Assembly (NCBI GenBank): GCA_946479055.1
Contig: CAMLEX010000195.1
Coordinates: forward strand, 1-8,078
Direction: 5' to 3'
Source: an uncultured Bacteroidota bacterium
GTDB taxonomy: Bacteria > Bacteroidota > Bacteroidia > Chitinophagales > Chitinophagaceae
Length of the DNA stretch: 8,078 bases
In this document: positions 6,299 through 8,078 of the stretch, in pieces
Layout: the number at the start of each line of letters is the position of its first letter
How positions within the stretch are numbered: position 1 is the first letter of the stretch
Notes under the pieces: generated by a model
The model's database searches: none
The model's input: the letters and a program-made list of their open reading frames with translations, nothing else
Told to the model about the DNA's origin: nothing
Position numbers and translations under genes: made by a program

Positions 6299-6865
6299 TT
6301 AATTGCCTAACATCTTTGTCGCCCTGTCTTTTCCCTGCATGGCTAAAATTCTTCCCGGCGCTACTTTCAATGATTGCTCAAATTGATGTAAAGCTTCTTT
6401 AGGTTTGTTCATTGTCAGCAGCCATTCGCCGTATAATTCAAACGAAGGTTTTGCAATATGAGGCGGACCGTAAGCATAACTGGTTTTGCTTTCCGATTCT
6501 GTAGCTTGTATGAAATTTTTTTGTGCTTCCGCTGAATTCTTTTTCAGCAATGCAAGCATGGCTTTCAGTTCCAGTTCCATTACTTCCGTTTTTTCCAGGT
6601 CGCCTATAGTGGCAATGCTACGATTAATATTGCCGCAAACCCTGATGCCTTTATCGCTTACCCCTTGCTGTTCAATCAATCTTTCACCAGTCAATTGCAT
6701 AATTATTTTATCCATCCCGTCTGCGTTGTTGTTATAATAAGCCTGCATTCCTTTTACAAAATAATTCTTGGCACGGGTCACTATATTCAAATCATTTTGC
6801 TGAAAAGAAATATCGGCAACAGGTGACAAATAATCATTGGTCTCCGCCAGGTAAGTTGATTGCAT
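6299..6865 (-). CDS. Short TPR protein, resembles only the C-terminal third of a larger family
   Basis: 188 residues, ATG at 6865 (first start after an in-frame stop overlapping the upstream gene) and TAA at 6299. There is no signal peptide. Residues 30-65 and 85-125 form helical pairs. The block at 133-150 (GPPHIAKPSFELYGEWLL), then KEALHQFEQSLKVAP and GRILAMQGKDRA, is the characteristic ending of long (about 500-600 residue) bacterial TPR proteins, where it follows several further repeats. Those repeats are absent here: only 43 bases separate this ATG from the hydrolase stop. It may be a genuinely short paralogue or the remnant of a gene whose 5' part was deleted when the hydrolase became its neighbour. 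It is probably cotranscribed with that hydrolase. No function is assigned. Confidence 0.7.
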   Translation of the reverse strand: MQSTYLAETNDYLSPVADISFQQNDLNIVTRAKNYFVKGMQAYYNNNADGMDKIIMQLTGERLIEQQGVSDKGIRVCGNINRSIATIGDLEKTEVMELELKAMLALLKKNSAEAQKNFIQATESESKTSYAYGPPHIAKPSFELYGEWLLTMNKPKEALHQFEQSLKVAPGRILAMQGKDRATKMLGN

Positions 6866-6908
6866 AGTATCATGTGTGCTCTTGCTACAGGGCTTGGGAG
6901 TTATATCT

Positions 6909-8030
6909 CTACTGTATAAAGGTTACTTTCTTTATTTTTCCATTCTCAACTTCATATACAGCTACTGCATGAACGATTTCTTTGCCAGCTCTTATCTTTT
7001 CTTTATCTATAATTTTATTACCTATCACGATCCTTTTTTCAATTTCGCAGTAAAGGTTAGGTGTCTGTTTAAACATTTCTCCATAATTTTTTCTCATTGT
7101 TTCTTTGCCTTTGTCCGGCGAGTTTGAGTGAAAATCATATAACTCAATATTATCGGCATAAGTATCCAAAAAGGCATCAATGTTCCGTGCATTGTAAGCA
7201 TTGACCTGTCGCTGCACAACCGCTTCCGGCGATTCAGAAACGATTGTATCTGGGCTCATCATTTTTCCATTTTTAAAAATTGAGTGGATAGAATTAAGAT
7301 GTTGCAATGATTCCAGTGGATTTTTATTCAGCAAAAGCAGGTCGGCTATTTTTCCTTTTTCAATACTGCCCCATTGTTGCTCTTTCCCAAAACCAACAGC
7401 GGCATTGATAGTAGATGCTTTTAAAATTTCAGCATTGGTAAGTCCTGCTTTTAGCATCGCTTCCTGTTCCTGTATATAAGAAGAAGCATGAAAAGTGCCG
7501 ATATTACCTGCATCCGTTCCGGTAGCAATATTGACTCCGGCTTTTACAAGTTTTGCCAGGTTGATAGCCGCGGTGGAGTCAACTTTATTTAAGGAAGGAG
7601 GAAAATTGCTTTTGCGAAGCCTTTTTAATTTACTGGGCATATTTGCCGTATCCATCGATTCAGGATCAGTGAGTGAGCTATATGCAAAAGGATTCGCCCA
7701 GGCGAGATCCTGCGGGTGATGCGGCAAGTTTCCGCTCAGCGCTTTATAATAATTGGCAAACACGATTAGTGTGGGTATATAAGTGATCTTTTTATCCCGA
7801 AGTGTTTTTGCAAACTCATCCGGTATTATTTCATCAACGATACTGTGCACCAAAATATCGGCACCGGCTTCTACTGCCAATTGTGCTGTTTGTAATTCTG
7901 TAGCATGCACCGTTAACTTCAAACCATTTTTATGTGTTTGCTCAGCAATGTATTTTACCAGCGGAAAATTTTTTTTCGGCGGATTTGCCTCATCGGCGAT
8001 ATACCAGATCTTTATAAAATCGGGTTTATG
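6909..8030 (-). CDS. Amidohydrolase fused to an NTF2/SnoaL-like domain (N-terminus cut by contig end)
   Basis: The open frame continues without interruption from TAG 6909 to base 8030, where adapter begins; 373 residues are visible. A TTG at 7922 is internal, because the codons upstream of it still encode the family (KPDFIKIWYIADE). Visible metal-site residues are the presumed carboxylated Lys7 (FIKIW), His42 (LTVHATE), His62 (DILVHSI) and Asp173 (TGTDAG), typical of imidazolonepropionase- and prolidase-like amidohydrolases. The leading HxH motif and any signal peptide are lost. After the closing beta segment (GKIADLLLLNKNP), residues about 270-373 form a complete NTF2/SnoaL-like domain (AYNARNIDAFLDTYADNIELYDF ... 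AVYEVENGKIKKVTFIQ). That domain is usually a separate small protein, so the fusion is notable. Substrate unknown. Confidence 0.9.
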   Translation of the reverse strand, partial: HKPDFIKIWYIADEANPPKKNFPLVKYIAEQTHKNGLKLTVHATELQTAQLAVEAGADILVHSIVDEIIPDEFAKTLRDKKITYIPTLIVFANYYKALSGNLPHHPQDLAWANPFAYSSLTDPESMDTANMPSKLKRLRKSNFPPSLNKVDSTAAINLAKLVKAGVNIATGTDAGNIGTFHASSYIQEQEAMLKAGLTNAEILKASTINAAVGFGKEQQWGSIEKGKIADLLLLNKNPLESLQHLNSIHSIFKNGKMMSPDTIVSESPEAVVQRQVNAYNARNIDAFLDTYADNIELYDFHSNSPDKGKETMRKNYGEMFKQTPNLYCEIEKRIVIGNKIIDKEKIRAGKEIVHAVAVYEVENGKIKKVTFIQ

Positions 8031-8078
8031 AGATCGGAAGAGCGTCGTGTAGGGAAAGAGTGTAGATCTCGGTGGTCG
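8031..8078 (-). other. Illumina TruSeq P5 adapter contamination
   Basis: Read from the right edge on the minus strand, all 48 bases match the TruSeq universal (P5 / read-1) adapter, starting CGACCACCGAGATCTACAC and ending CGCTCTTCCGATCT at the junction. On the plus strand it begins with the well-known AGATCGGAAGAGCGTCGTG. Only the outermost 10 bases of the full 58-base oligonucleotide are missing. It is a library artefact left at the contig end and should be trimmed. The hydrolase reading frame is genomic only up to 8030. Confidence 0.98.

Noticed and set aside
6909..7922. Starting the right-hand hydrolase at the TTG at 7922
   Set aside because: The 36 codons upstream (7923-8030) continue the same frame and encode a family-typical segment including the FIKIW lysine, so the TTG is an internal leucine and the gene is simply truncated by the contig end.
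7783..8031. Plus-strand open frame at the right edge
   Set aside because: It is antisense to the well-supported hydrolase and ends at the adapter junction.

Overview
The window looks like one end of a draft or metagenomic contig from a member of the Bacteroidota, most plausibly a Chitinophagaceae-like soil or water bacterium. This is inferred from low-to-moderate GC, A-rich leaders without clear Shine-Dalgarno sites, a candidate promoter of the TTTG / TAnnTTTG type, many short N-terminal signal peptides ending in ...AQ or ...SQ, and the style of the secreted TPR and amidohydrolase proteins. No mobile element, RNA gene or CRISPR array is visible.

The last 48 bases (8031-8078) are not genomic. 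They are Illumina TruSeq P5/read-1 adapter, reading from the right edge on the minus strand. Biological sequence therefore stops at 8030, in the middle of a gene.

Left part (1-2490): the 3' end of a plus-strand gene (possibly the tail of a secreted serine hydrolase) ends at a good hairpin terminator. It faces a minus-strand secreted TPR protein. After a 452-base gene-poor spacer comes a plus-strand secreted protein of unknown function that appears to be two copies of one alpha/beta domain, closed by a strong hairpin terminator.

Middle (2491-4515): a CysA-type thiosulfate sulfurtransferase and a 69-residue HicB-fold-like protein form a tight two-gene minus-strand unit. A four-helix DoxX membrane protein is transcribed divergently. 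The shared 270-base region holds a candidate minus-strand promoter and a 27-base dyad that looks like an operator. The pairing recalls the DoxX-sulfurtransferase partnership in the mycobacterial membrane oxidoreductase complex, so a thiol/oxidative-stress or thiosulfate-handling role is a reasonable hypothesis.

Right part (4516-8030): three minus-strand genes in one direction. First comes an amidohydrolase fused to a C-terminal NTF2/SnoaL-like domain and cut at its N-terminus by the contig end. Second is a short gene that resembles only the C-terminal third of a larger TPR family. Third is a secreted N-acyl-D-amino-acid deacylase (D-aminoacylase family) with a full set of metal ligands. The two hydrolases suggest periplasmic scavenging of amide or N-acyl compounds, but no substrate can be read from sequence.

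Most of the window is ordinary chromosomal gene content. The points worth a second look are the DoxX/sulfurtransferase pair and its dyad, the hydrolase-NTF2 fusion, the truncated TPR gene, the internally duplicated secreted protein, and the adapter.
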